Shown: positions 7,872 through 15,059 of the stretch, one piece after another
How positions within the stretch are numbered: position 1 is the first letter of the stretch
How the letters are laid out: each line of letters begins with the position of its first letter
DNA from: a bacterium
GTDB lineage: Bacteria > Patescibacteriota > Minisyncoccia > Minisyncoccales > GWA2-46-15
Length of the DNA: 34,721 bases
NCBI GenBank assembly: GCA_030704795.1
Contig: JAUYCZ010000010.1
Span: 1 to 34,721 of the forward strand
Direction: 5' to 3'
Made by a program: the position numbers and the translations under genes
The notes under the pieces: model-generated
The model's database searches: none
The model's input: only the letters and a program-made list of their open reading frames with translations
Told to the model about the DNA's origin: nothing

Positions 7872-7939
7872 CATTGTTGAACCAATTAATGCTGGAAAAA
7901 ACCTGAGAAATGTGCTAAATTCAAAAATTAGCACCCGTA

Positions 7940-7979
7940 ATAGCGAGTACGATATATCGAGCGGCGTCCCGCTCGCTAT
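7940..7979 (+). promoter_or_regulatory. nested alternative hairpins before ABC-F start
   Basis: ATAGCGAG (7940-7947) can pair with CTCGCTAT (7972-7979), or CGAGCGG (7958-7964) with CCGCTCG (7969-7975). The right arms overlap, so the two folds exclude each other. The structure ends four bases before ATG 7984. Attenuators are known before some antibiotic-resistance ABC-F genes; a similar role here is inference. Confidence 0.4.
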
Positions 7980-7983
7980 AACC

Positions 7984-9438
7984 ATGGCTCAAAGAGGAGA
8001 GGTGATAGTCAGGTTCGACAAAGCGTCCTTTGCCTATGGACACAACAAACCAATCTTAGATGAGGTGGATTTTTCCGTTCGGCAGGGGTCGAAAATAACA
8101 TTGATGGGACAAAACGGCGCGGGCAAGAGCACAATCTTGAACCTCATTACGGGAACGATTGAGCCAGACTCAGGACGCGTCCATTGCGCCGCCAGAATTA
8201 CCGTGGCGGCGGCGAGACAGACCATTTCCCAAGATCAATTTTATTTAACCGTCCGCGAGTTTTTCGAGAGGTGTTTTGCCCAAAAAATATATGACATTGA
8301 TCCTCGGATCGATGAGGCGCTTTCAATCGTGAATCTGGTCGCCCCGCACGACCGGATCATCAAATCATTTTCCGGCGGCCAGCAAGCTCGGCTTCTCTTG
8401 GCCTCGGCCCTGATTCAGAATCCCGACCTGCTCCTTCTTGACGAACCGACCAATAATCTTGATCAAGACGGCATCAGCCACCTGACACAATTTCTGATTG
8501 ATTACAGAAAGACGTGCATTGTCATTTCTCACGACGCTGATTTTCTCAATGCTTTTACCGAAGGCGTTTTATATTTAGACGTCTTCACCCGTAAGGTTGA
8601 GTGGTATGTGGGCAACTATTTTGATCTGGCCGCCGAGCTTCTGGCTCGAATTGAAAAAGAAAATAGAAAAAATTCGCAGCTGGAAAGGAAAATTCAGGAA
8701 AAAAAGGATAAAGCGAACTATTTTGCCCACAAGGGCGGGCAACTGCGTTTTGTCGCAAAACAAATGCGGCAGAGAGCTCAAGCAATGGAGGAGGCAAAAG
8801 TTGACGTCCGCAGGGAAGATAAAACCATCCGGGCGTTTATCATCCCCTCGCAACCGGATATCGGCGGGGAAATTCTGAGCATTACTTCTTTTTCTGTGAT
8901 GAAAACAGGCAAGCTGGTGACGCGCCGGGCCGATATTTCTTTGAGGAAGAATCGGCACTTGCTTCTCCTGGGCCCAAATGGCATTGGCAAGAGCACCCTG
9001 CTTGAATCTCTGGCCCAAGGAAAGGCCAAGGGTTCTAAGGTTGCCCCGAACGTCCGGATCGGGTATTATCGTCAAGATTTTTCTACTCTCAGTCTCGAAG
9101 ACACCGTCTACGATTCGCTTAGTTTTGTCGCCGGAGAGCAGACTGAAGAAAGCATTCGTTCCCTGGCGGCGGGATTCTTAATAACCGGCGATTTGATGTA
9201 TGCTAAAATAGGCAGCTTATCTGAGGGCCAAAAGGGCCTGGTCTCTTTTGCCAGGATCTGCCTGCAAAAACCCGGACTGCTCATTTTAGACGAACCGACT
9301 AATCATATTAATTTTCGGCATTTGCCCATTATCGCCGCGGCGCTCAATAAATATGACGGGGCGATGATTCTCGTCAGCCACGTTCCCGGATTTGTTCAAC
9401 AGATTCGTATTGACGAGACCCTCGATTTAGAAAAATGA
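7984..9438 (+). CDS. ABC-F family ATPase (ribosome-acting)
   Basis: ATG 7984 is chosen over GTG 7912, because the extra 24 residues are encoded by the hairpin region and are not ABC-like. The 484-residue protein holds two ABC modules with no membrane helices, as in ABC-F. The first has GQNGAGKST, FSGGQQARLLLA and LLLDEPTNNLD; the second has GPNGIGKST, a weakened signature LSEGQKGLVSFA, and LILDEPTNHI. A charged helical linker of about 80 residues joins them (RIEKENRKNSQLERKI..). ABC-F proteins act at the ribosomal E site to relieve stalling or protect from antibiotics. It overlaps the next gene by four bases (ATGA), so it is translationally coupled to an ABC exporter. The second-domain H-loop His is preserved in VSHV. 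Confidence 0.9.
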   Translation: MAQRGEVIVRFDKASFAYGHNKPILDEVDFSVRQGSKITLMGQNGAGKSTILNLITGTIEPDSGRVHCAARITVAAARQTISQDQFYLTVREFFERCFAQKIYDIDPRIDEALSIVNLVAPHDRIIKSFSGGQQARLLLASALIQNPDLLLLDEPTNNLDQDGISHLTQFLIDYRKTCIVISHDADFLNAFTEGVLYLDVFTRKVEWYVGNYFDLAAELLARIEKENRKNSQLERKIQEKKDKANYFAHKGGQLRFVAKQMRQRAQAMEEAKVDVRREDKTIRAFIIPSQPDIGGEILSITSFSVMKTGKLVTRRADISLRKNRHLLLLGPNGIGKSTLLESLAQGKAKGSKVAPNVRIGYYRQDFSTLSLEDTVYDSLSFVAGEQTEESIRSLAAGFLITGDLMYAKIGSLSEGQKGLVSFARICLQKPGLLILDEPTNHINFRHLPIIAAALNKYDGAMILVSHVPGFVQQIRIDETLDLEK

Positions 9439-11252
9439 AATCTAAAAAATCTAACATAATCTATCCCGAAGTACACATTAGAGATGTATTGTTTTTCTTG
9501 TGGCAAGTCGCGCGCCAACATTGGGTTTCATTGTTTTTGACGATATCCGGAGTGGTCGCCGCCAGCCTCTTTGAGATTATCGTCCCAATTTATTATAAAC
9601 ATTTTTTTGACATCCTCTCTTCGGGGCAAAATGAAGAGATTATCGCTCCCCAGCTTTTTCAGACCATTTTTGTCATTTTAGCTCTGGGCGGCGGTGCCTG
9701 GGCATCTTGGCGCCTCGGCTCGTTTGCCAACAGTCATTTTGAGGCAAAAACCATGGCCGGGCTGAGGCAGCAGGCTTATAATTATCTGACCTACCACTCC
9801 TACAGTTTTTTCGTTAATAATTTTGCCGGGGCTTTAGTCCAGCGGGTCGGGCGTTACGCCCGAGCCTTCGAGCGCATTACCGACCGTATCGTTTGGGACC
9901 TTTTATCTCTTCTGGTTCGCATCGTGGGAATTACCATCATTACCTGGACAATTAAACCGGCTCTTTCTGTTTTAATTATCGGCTGGACAATCTTGTATTT
10001 AATCATAAATTATTTTTATTCAACTTGGAGATTGAAATACAGCCTTAAAATGACGGAGGCAGATTCGCGGACAACGGCCACCCTTTCTGACGCCATCGCC
10101 AATCAAAACAACGTCGATGTTTTCTGGCGTCACAAAGAAGAATCCGGCCGGTTTAAAAGAGTGACGGAGGATCAGGCAAAGATAACTCTTTCGAATTGGA
10201 ATACTGATGCCGGGCTTGATTCCATTCAAGCGGCGCTCATCGTCTTGATAGAATTCTTTATCTTTTATTTTTCTATTCGTTATTGGCAGCAAGGCATCGT
10301 CACGCTGGGCGGCTTCGTCCTCATCCAACTGTATATCATCGGGCTGGGTTCCCGGTTATGGGGCTTTAGCCGCATTATCCGCGATTTTTACGAAAGTTAT
10401 GCTGACGCGAAAGAAATGGCAGAGATTATGAAACTGCCGCATGAAATTAAGGATACGCCGCTGGCAAAACCTCTCGACGTCTCTTCGGGCGGTTCCGAGA
10501 TAATCTTCAAAGACGTCAGTTTTTCTTTCAACAAGACCCGGCAGGTACTGAAGAAAATAAATTTAAAAATCAACTCGGGCGAGAAAGTAGCCATCATCGG
10601 TCCTTCGGGAGCGGGGAAAACCACCCTCATCAGATTGATGCTGCGTTTTTACGATTTAACCAGCGGCAAAATCACCATCAACGGACAAAAGATCCATCAC
10701 GTGACGTTAGAAAGCCTGAGGGGAAACATCAGCCTGGTGCCGCAGGACCCTTTGCTTTTTCATCGCACCATCAGGGAAAATATCGGATATGGCCGGCCGT
10801 CGGCGACCAACAAAGAAATTATTGAAGCCGCCCGCCTGGCTCACTGCGATGAGTTTGTCGAATACCTGCCCGATAAATATGAAACTTATGTCGGTGATCG
10901 GGGGATTAAGCTCTCCGGCGGAGAACGACAGAGAGTTGCCATCGCCCGCGCCATCCTTAAGAATTCCCCGATATTGATTTTAGACGAAGCCACCTCTAGT
11001 CTTGATTCTCATTCGGAAGGTTTAATCCAAAATGCCCTTGATGTCCTCATGAAAGGCAAAACGGTTATCGTCATTGCTCACCGCTTGTCGACGATCAGAA
11101 AAATGAACAGAATCATCGTCATAAAAAACGGTTCGGTTTTTGAAGAAGGCACTCACGATGATTTGATCAAAAAAGATGGCAGCCTCTATGGCTACCTCTG
11201 GAATATTCAAGCGGGCGGTTTTCTTCCCAATTCGAGCATTAGCGAGAATTAA
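9435..11252 (+). CDS. ABC exporter, fused membrane and ATPase domains
   Basis: The 605-residue half-transporter has about six membrane helices in residues 20-325 and a complete ATPase domain: IIGPSGAGKTTLI near 390-402, Q-loop in LVPQDPLLFHRTIREN, signature LSGGERQRVAIARAIL, Walker B LILDEATSSLD and H-loop IAHRLSTI. It resembles MsbA/LmrA-type exporters and should work as a dimer, moving a lipid, peptide or drug outward. Substrate cannot be told. Coupling to ABC-F suggests a joint resistance role (inference). The last residues (NSSISEN) and the stop codon are encoded by a repeat element. Confidence 0.93.
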   Translation: MKSKKSNIIYPEVHIRDVLFFLWQVARQHWVSLFLTISGVVAASLFEIIVPIYYKHFFDILSSGQNEEIIAPQLFQTIFVILALGGGAWASWRLGSFANSHFEAKTMAGLRQQAYNYLTYHSYSFFVNNFAGALVQRVGRYARAFERITDRIVWDLLSLLVRIVGITIITWTIKPALSVLIIGWTILYLIINYFYSTWRLKYSLKMTEADSRTTATLSDAIANQNNVDVFWRHKEESGRFKRVTEDQAKITLSNWNTDAGLDSIQAALIVLIEFFIFYFSIRYWQQGIVTLGGFVLIQLYIIGLGSRLWGFSRIIRDFYESYADAKEMAEIMKLPHEIKDTPLAKPLDVSSGGSEIIFKDVSFSFNKTRQVLKKINLKINSGEKVAIIGPSGAGKTTLIRLMLRFYDLTSGKITINGQKIHHVTLESLRGNISLVPQDPLLFHRTIRENIGYGRPSATNKEIIEAARLAHCDEFVEYLPDKYETYVGDRGIKLSGGERQRVAIARAILKNSPILILDEATSSLDSHSEGLIQNALDVLMKGKTVIVIAHRLSTIRKMNRIIVIKNGSVFEEGTHDDLIKKDGSLYGYLWNIQAGGFLPNSSISEN

Positions 11253-11276
11253 GGTTCTCGCGAAGCGAGGTTCTTA
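11229..11276 (+). repeat. two-hairpin repeat, copy B, at the 3' end of the exporter gene
   Basis: Hairpin 1 is AATTC-N12-GAATT (11229-11250), with internal GAGCATTAGCGA like the copies at 608-628 and 25420-25440. Hairpin 2 is AAGGTT-CTCGC-GAA-GCGAG-GTTCTTA (11251-11276), matching 25443-25468 outside its stem. The exporter stop codon TAA (11250-11252) lies in the element. Confidence 0.75.
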
Positions 11277-11288
11277 AAACTAATTACA

Positions 11289-12599
11289 ATGACTCAAGAA
11301 GAAGCATTAGAAATCCTGAAAGGCGGGCAGAACATCTACCTGACGGGACGCCCCGGCAGCGGTAAGACATATCTGCTCAATCAGTTCATTCAGTTTTTGC
11401 GGCAAGAAAATATTCCCACCGGCGTGACCGCCGCCACCGGCATCGCCGCCACCCATCTGAACGGCATGACGCTTCATTCATGGTGCGGCATGGGTTTTCT
11501 CAACGAGCTGGAGGACAAAGACCTTAAAAGAATACTTAAAAAGAGAAACCTGCAAAAACGCCTTCAAAAGAGCCGGGTGCTGATTATCGACGAGGCTTCG
11601 ATGCTTTCGGCCAAGCACCTTGATATTGCCGGCGAAATTGTCCGTAAATTTCGGCAGAGCTGGGAGCCTTTTGGCGGCCTGCAGGTGGTCCTTTGCGGCG
11701 ATTTTTTCCAGTTACCGCCGGTGGGAAATAAAAGCGACCCAAAGACCCGTCTTTTTGCCTATCACGCCCGCGTTTGGCAAGAGTTAAACCTTAAGATTTG
11801 TTATCTGACGGAACAATACCGGCAGACCGACAAAGAGTATCTGACCACCCTGGAAGCCATCCGCACCAACAGCGTCGATGAAAGCATCCGCGGCTTATTA
11901 CAGAAACGAATCGGCGCCTTCCTTCAAATAGGCCCCTCGAAGTCTTTTAAGGTAAGGCCCGAATGCACCAAACTTTACACTCACAATGCCGACGTTGACG
12001 CCGTCAACGCGCAGGAACTGCAAAAACTCCCGGGCAAAGAACGGATATTCCATATGAACAGCCGCGGGTCGGCGGCTTTGGTCGAGGCGCTTCAGCGGAA
12101 CTGCCTGGCGCCGGAGGAATTGATCTTAAAGAAGAGCGCTTTTGTCATGTTCGTCCGCAATAACCCGGAGCAAGGTTTTATCAACGGAACGCTGGGGGTC
12201 GTCCAGGGATTTGAGAAAGACGGTTCTCCCGTCGTCGAAACAAAAGACGGCCAGCGCATTAAGGTATTTTCCGAAAAATGGCGGATCGAAGAGGACGAAG
12301 AGGTGAAAGCCGAAATCCGCCAGTTGCCTTTGCGCTTGGCTTGGGCCATCACCGTCCATAAAAGCCAAGGGATGACGATTGATGCCTGCGAAATCGATCT
12401 TCGCAAATCATTTGAACCGGGCATGGGTTATGTCGCCCTTTCCCGGGCGCCCTCATTCGCAAGTATCCGGCTCATCGGCTTGAACGATCTCGCCTTACGC
12501 GTCAATGAAGAAGTCGTGGAAATGGATAAATTCTTCCAGGCCGCTTCCCGCCAGCTGGCGATGAAAAGGGATATTGACATCAAATCCGGCACGATTTAA
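11289..12599 (+). CDS. Pif1/RecD-like superfamily 1 DNA helicase
   Basis: The 436-residue protein has Walker A GRPGSGKT at residues 20-27, the Pif1-type motif VTAATGIAATHLNGMTLHSW, Walker B LIIDEASM, GDFFQLPPV, and the C-terminal UvrD_C_2-like ITVHKSQGMTIDAC followed by YVALSRA. These mark a Pif1-like 5'-3' helicase used in replication fork maintenance and G-quadruplex unwinding. At 436 residues it is close to a minimal core and has no extra nuclease domain. It starts 36 bases after the exporter gene and lies just before the AbiE pair; co-transcription with either is possible. Confidence 0.9.
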   Translation: MTQEEALEILKGGQNIYLTGRPGSGKTYLLNQFIQFLRQENIPTGVTAATGIAATHLNGMTLHSWCGMGFLNELEDKDLKRILKKRNLQKRLQKSRVLIIDEASMLSAKHLDIAGEIVRKFRQSWEPFGGLQVVLCGDFFQLPPVGNKSDPKTRLFAYHARVWQELNLKICYLTEQYRQTDKEYLTTLEAIRTNSVDESIRGLLQKRIGAFLQIGPSKSFKVRPECTKLYTHNADVDAVNAQELQKLPGKERIFHMNSRGSAALVEALQRNCLAPEELILKKSAFVMFVRNNPEQGFINGTLGVVQGFEKDGSPVVETKDGQRIKVFSEKWRIEEDEEVKAEIRQLPLRLAWAITVHKSQGMTIDACEIDLRKSFEPGMGYVALSRAPSFASIRLIGLNDLALRVNEEVVEMDKFFQAASRQLAMKRDIDIKSGTI

Positions 12600-12602
12600 A
12601 CT

Positions 12603-12627
12603 AAAGGTGACATCACGTGTAACCTTT
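12603..12627 (+). promoter_or_regulatory. palindromic operator before abiEi
   Basis: AAAGGTGACA (12603-12612) and TGTAACCTTT (12618-12627) form 10-bp inverted arms with one mismatch and a five-base centre. The site lies 12 bases before ATG 12640. AbiEi antitoxins are known to repress their own promoter by binding inverted repeats, so this is probably its operator. Confidence 0.65.
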
Positions 12628-12639
12628 GGGTGTATCTCT

Positions 12640-13227
12640 ATGGAAAAAGCTGATATTTTGAGCATTTTAAGGTCAAACAACACCGTTTTCTCTTTTAAAG
12701 AGATACTTTTGTCGTCAGGCGAAACCAATCCTGCCTTATTGAGAAGACGGATTAGTTATTACATTAAAAAAGGAGAGTTATATCCGGTTAGGAGGGGCAT
12801 GTATGCCAAGGATAAGAATTATGAAAAACTGGAGTTAGCGACAAAGATATTCACTCCTTCGTATATCAGCTTTGAGACCGTTTTAGGTAGAGCGGGAGTA
12901 ACTTTCCAGTTCTACGGCCAGATTTTTGCCGCTTCTTATCTGACCAGAGAAATAATTGCCGACGGTCAGACTTACGCCTATAAAAAGATTAAGGACAAGA
13001 TTTTGACCAATCCGGATGGAATCGAAAAAAGAGATAACTACTCCATCGCTTTGCCGGAACGCGCTTTTTTGGATGTCATTTATCTCTGCAAAGATTACCA
13101 TTTTGATAATCTCTCTCCTTTGAATTGGGACAAAGTTTATGAAATCCTGCCGATTTATGGCGGCAACAAGAGAATGGAGAAAAAAGTCAAACAATATCAC
13201 CAATTAGCTAAGGACAAAATCAATTAA
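12640..13227 (+). CDS. abiEi: AbiEi-type antitoxin / transcriptional regulator
   Basis: ATG 12640 is chosen because the longer frame would run through the operator palindrome. The 195-residue product has an N-terminal winged helix (residues about 4-55, FSFKEILLSSG, LLRRRISYYIKKGELYPVRRGMYA), typical of AbiEi. A C-terminal domain follows (PSYISFETVLGRAGV, ERAFLDVIYL, the usual AbiEi antitoxin region). It is four bases from the AbiEii toxin gene. In type IV toxin-antitoxin systems AbiEi represses the operon and opposes AbiEii without direct binding. Confidence 0.85.
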   Translation: MEKADILSILRSNNTVFSFKEILLSSGETNPALLRRRISYYIKKGELYPVRRGMYAKDKNYEKLELATKIFTPSYISFETVLGRAGVTFQFYGQIFAASYLTREIIADGQTYAYKKIKDKILTNPDGIEKRDNYSIALPERAFLDVIYLCKDYHFDNLSPLNWDKVYEILPIYGGNKRMEKKVKQYHQLAKDKIN

Positions 13228-13231
13228 ACCC

Positions 13232-13963
13232 ATGTCTCTCGATATCACCACGCACAAAAATATTTTGATCAAGATACTCAAAGACATTTATACCGATCAC
13301 GCGCTCGGGCCGTTTCTGGGCTTTAAGGGCGGTACGGCCGCCTATTTATTCTATGGGCTCGATCGTTTTTCCGTTGATTTGGATTTTGACCTGCTTGTCC
13401 CGACGGGATTGGAGGGGCTCGATGTTAAGAAAGAGGATTATGTTTTTGAACAGATCAAGAAGATCTTGGAAAAATATGGCGCGGTGAAAGAAGCAGACAG
13501 AAAAGGGTTTAATCTTTCCTATTTGCTTTCGTACGACAATAAACCCGAAGGCGGCCAGAACGTTAGGGTTGAGGTAAACCGCCGGGGATTCGGCTCAAAG
13601 TATGGAGTGGAATCGTATCTCGGCATCTCCATGAAGATTATGGTGCGGGAGGATATGTTTGCTCATAAGCTTTGCGCGATGTATGAACGAATCACCAAAA
13701 CCAACCGTGATATTTATGACGTTTGGTACTTTCTGGAAAAAAACTGGCCGGTTAATAAAGAAATCGTTGAAACGCGGACCGGCCTGCCGTTCAAGGACTT
13801 TTTACAGAAGTGCATCGATCTTTTGGAAAAAATGGAGGAGAGAAGCATTCTTGCCGGCATGGGCGAGGTCTTGAGCGAAAAACAAAAAGACTGGGCCCGG
13901 GCCAAACTCCGGACCGAAGCCATCTTCCAGCTGAAATTAAAGCAAAAGATCTATTTGTCCTGA
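13232..13963 (+). CDS. abiEii: AbiEii nucleotidyltransferase toxin
   Basis: The 243-residue protein shows the AbiEii/AbiGii nucleotidyltransferase core: GGT at residues 33-35, then RFSVDLDFD with the paired catalytic Asp at 49 and 51. Later KIMVREDMFAHKLCAMYER and RDIYDVWYFL fit the family. AbiEii-type enzymes add nucleotides to tRNA acceptor ends and stop growth, giving phage abortive infection or plasmid stabilisation (family knowledge). The active-site residues are intact. The stop codon lies in a short repeat (13959-13977) that also marks the change to AT-richer sequence. Confidence 0.88.
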   Translation: MSLDITTHKNILIKILKDIYTDHALGPFLGFKGGTAAYLFYGLDRFSVDLDFDLLVPTGLEGLDVKKEDYVFEQIKKILEKYGAVKEADRKGFNLSYLLSYDNKPEGGQNVRVEVNRRGFGSKYGVESYLGISMKIMVREDMFAHKLCAMYERITKTNRDIYDVWYFLEKNWPVNKEIVETRTGLPFKDFLQKCIDLLEKMEERSILAGMGEVLSEKQKDWARAKLRTEAIFQLKLKQKIYLS

Positions 13964-13977
13964 GCGAAGTTGAAGGG
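13959..13977 (+). repeat. CCTGAGCGAAGTTGAAGGG repeat at island left edge
   Basis: This 19-base motif is of a type I recall as common in intergenic regions of Patescibacteria. It contains the TGA stop of abiEii. Sequence composition becomes AT-richer directly after it. Confidence 0.5.
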
Positions 13978-13991
13978 CTAGAAAGCGAAAA

Positions 13992-14705
13992 ATGAAAATC
14001 AAAGATTTACCAAAAATTGAGCATCCGCGAGAAAAGCATATCGGTGCTGGGCATAGAAAAAGATTGCGAGACAGATTTTTGCAGTCAGGGCTTGATGGCT
14101 TTCTTGATTATGAGATAGTGGAATTACTTTTAACCTTGGGAACCCCCATGAAGGATTGTAAGCAAATGGCAAAAGAAGCAATTAAAATGTTTAAAGGATT
14201 GCGCGGCGTACTTGATGCTCCGCTTGATGAACTACGACAGATTAAAGGCATAGGACCATCTAATGCATTTGGCATAAAACTTTTTCAGGCAGTATCTGAA
14301 CGCTTTGCTAAAGAACATATACCAGAAAAAATCACGCTTAATTCATCAGAGGCCGTAGCTGATTTTTTACAAAAATTTATCGGTCGAGAAAAGAAAGAGC
14401 ATTTTGTCATGTTGTCCCTTGATGCACATAATTGTTTGATAAAAATCAGTAATATTTCAGTAGGCTCGCTTAATGCAAGTATCGTCCACCCCCGAGAGGT
14501 TTTTAAAGAAGCGATTCAATCCTCTGCTGCACAAATTATAATTGCGCACAATCATCCATCAGAAAATCCAGAGGCTTCGCCGGAAGATGTAGCGCTTACT
14601 AGACGCCTTATAGAAGCTGCTAAAATCATTGGCATCGAACTTCTCGATCACATTGTTGTTACTAAAGACAAATTTTATAGTTTAAAAGAACAAAATTTAA
14701 TATGA
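13992..14705 (+). CDS. radC: RadC family JAB/MPN domain protein
   Basis: The 237-residue protein has the RadC order: an N-terminal UPF0758-type helical region with helix-hairpin-helix (LRQIKGIGPSNAFGIKL), then a JAB metalloprotease-like domain with H186-N-H188-P-S and D199 (AHNHPSENPEASPEDVAL). Metal ligands are intact. RadC is not a proven repair protein; many copies lie in mobile and defence islands. Codon use is AT-rich like the following genes, and it starts four bases before the end-to-end operon MazG - nuclease/helicase - HNH, suggesting a common mRNA. The N-terminus includes REKHIGAGHRKRLRDRF, a normal RadC beginning. Confidence 0.93.
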   Translation: MKIKDLPKIEHPREKHIGAGHRKRLRDRFLQSGLDGFLDYEIVELLLTLGTPMKDCKQMAKEAIKMFKGLRGVLDAPLDELRQIKGIGPSNAFGIKLFQAVSERFAKEHIPEKITLNSSEAVADFLQKFIGREKKEHFVMLSLDAHNCLIKISNISVGSLNASIVHPREVFKEAIQSSAAQIIIAHNHPSENPEASPEDVALTRRLIEAAKIIGIELLDHIVVTKDKFYSLKEQNLI

Positions 14706-14709
14706 ATTT

Positions 14710-15057
14710 ATGTCTGATATAAAAAAACTTACAGAAAAAATTATAAAATTTCGCAACGAACGAGATTGGAAACAATTCCATAATCCAAAAGATGTCGCGC
14801 TTTCACTTATTCTTGAGGCGGGTGAGGTCATGGAACATTTCCAGTGGAAGAACAAAGAAGAGATAGAAAAATATATTGTACATAATAAAACAGAGATAGG
14901 CGAAGAACTCGCAGATGTACTTTATTGGGTTTTACTAATGAGCCATGATCTTAAAATTGATATCCTTGATGCACTTGATAAAAAAATAAAAAAGAACGAA
15001 AAGAAATATCCGCTCAGAAAAGCAAGAGGAAAACATACCAAATACAACAAACTTTAA
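14710..15057 (+). CDS. MazG-like nucleotide pyrophosphohydrolase
   Basis: The 115-residue all-helical protein has the MazG/RS21-C6 metal-binding pattern: LEAGEVMEHFQW and, further on, EIGEELADVLYWVLL. It should hydrolyse a dNTP or NTP to NMP and pyrophosphate. The best matches by eye are the dCTP pyrophosphatase-like group. It follows radC by four bases and precedes the nuclease/helicase by two, so it belongs to one operon. Nucleotide-depleting enzymes occur in phage defence; here it could act as a house-cleaning enzyme or as a defence effector, which is inference. Confidence 0.9.
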   Translation: MSDIKKLTEKIIKFRNERDWKQFHNPKDVALSLILEAGEVMEHFQWKNKEEIEKYIVHNKTEIGEELADVLYWVLLMSHDLKIDILDALDKKIKKNEKKYPLRKARGKHTKYNKL

Positions 15058-15059
15058 TT

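Noticed and set aside
7912-7983. N-terminal extension of ABC-F from GTG 7912
   Set aside because: The added residues come from a palindromic leader and have no ABC-F similarity; ATG 7984 is followed directly by the domain.
12574-12639. Longer AbiEi starting at 12574
   Set aside because: It would overlap the helicase gene and code through the operator palindrome.
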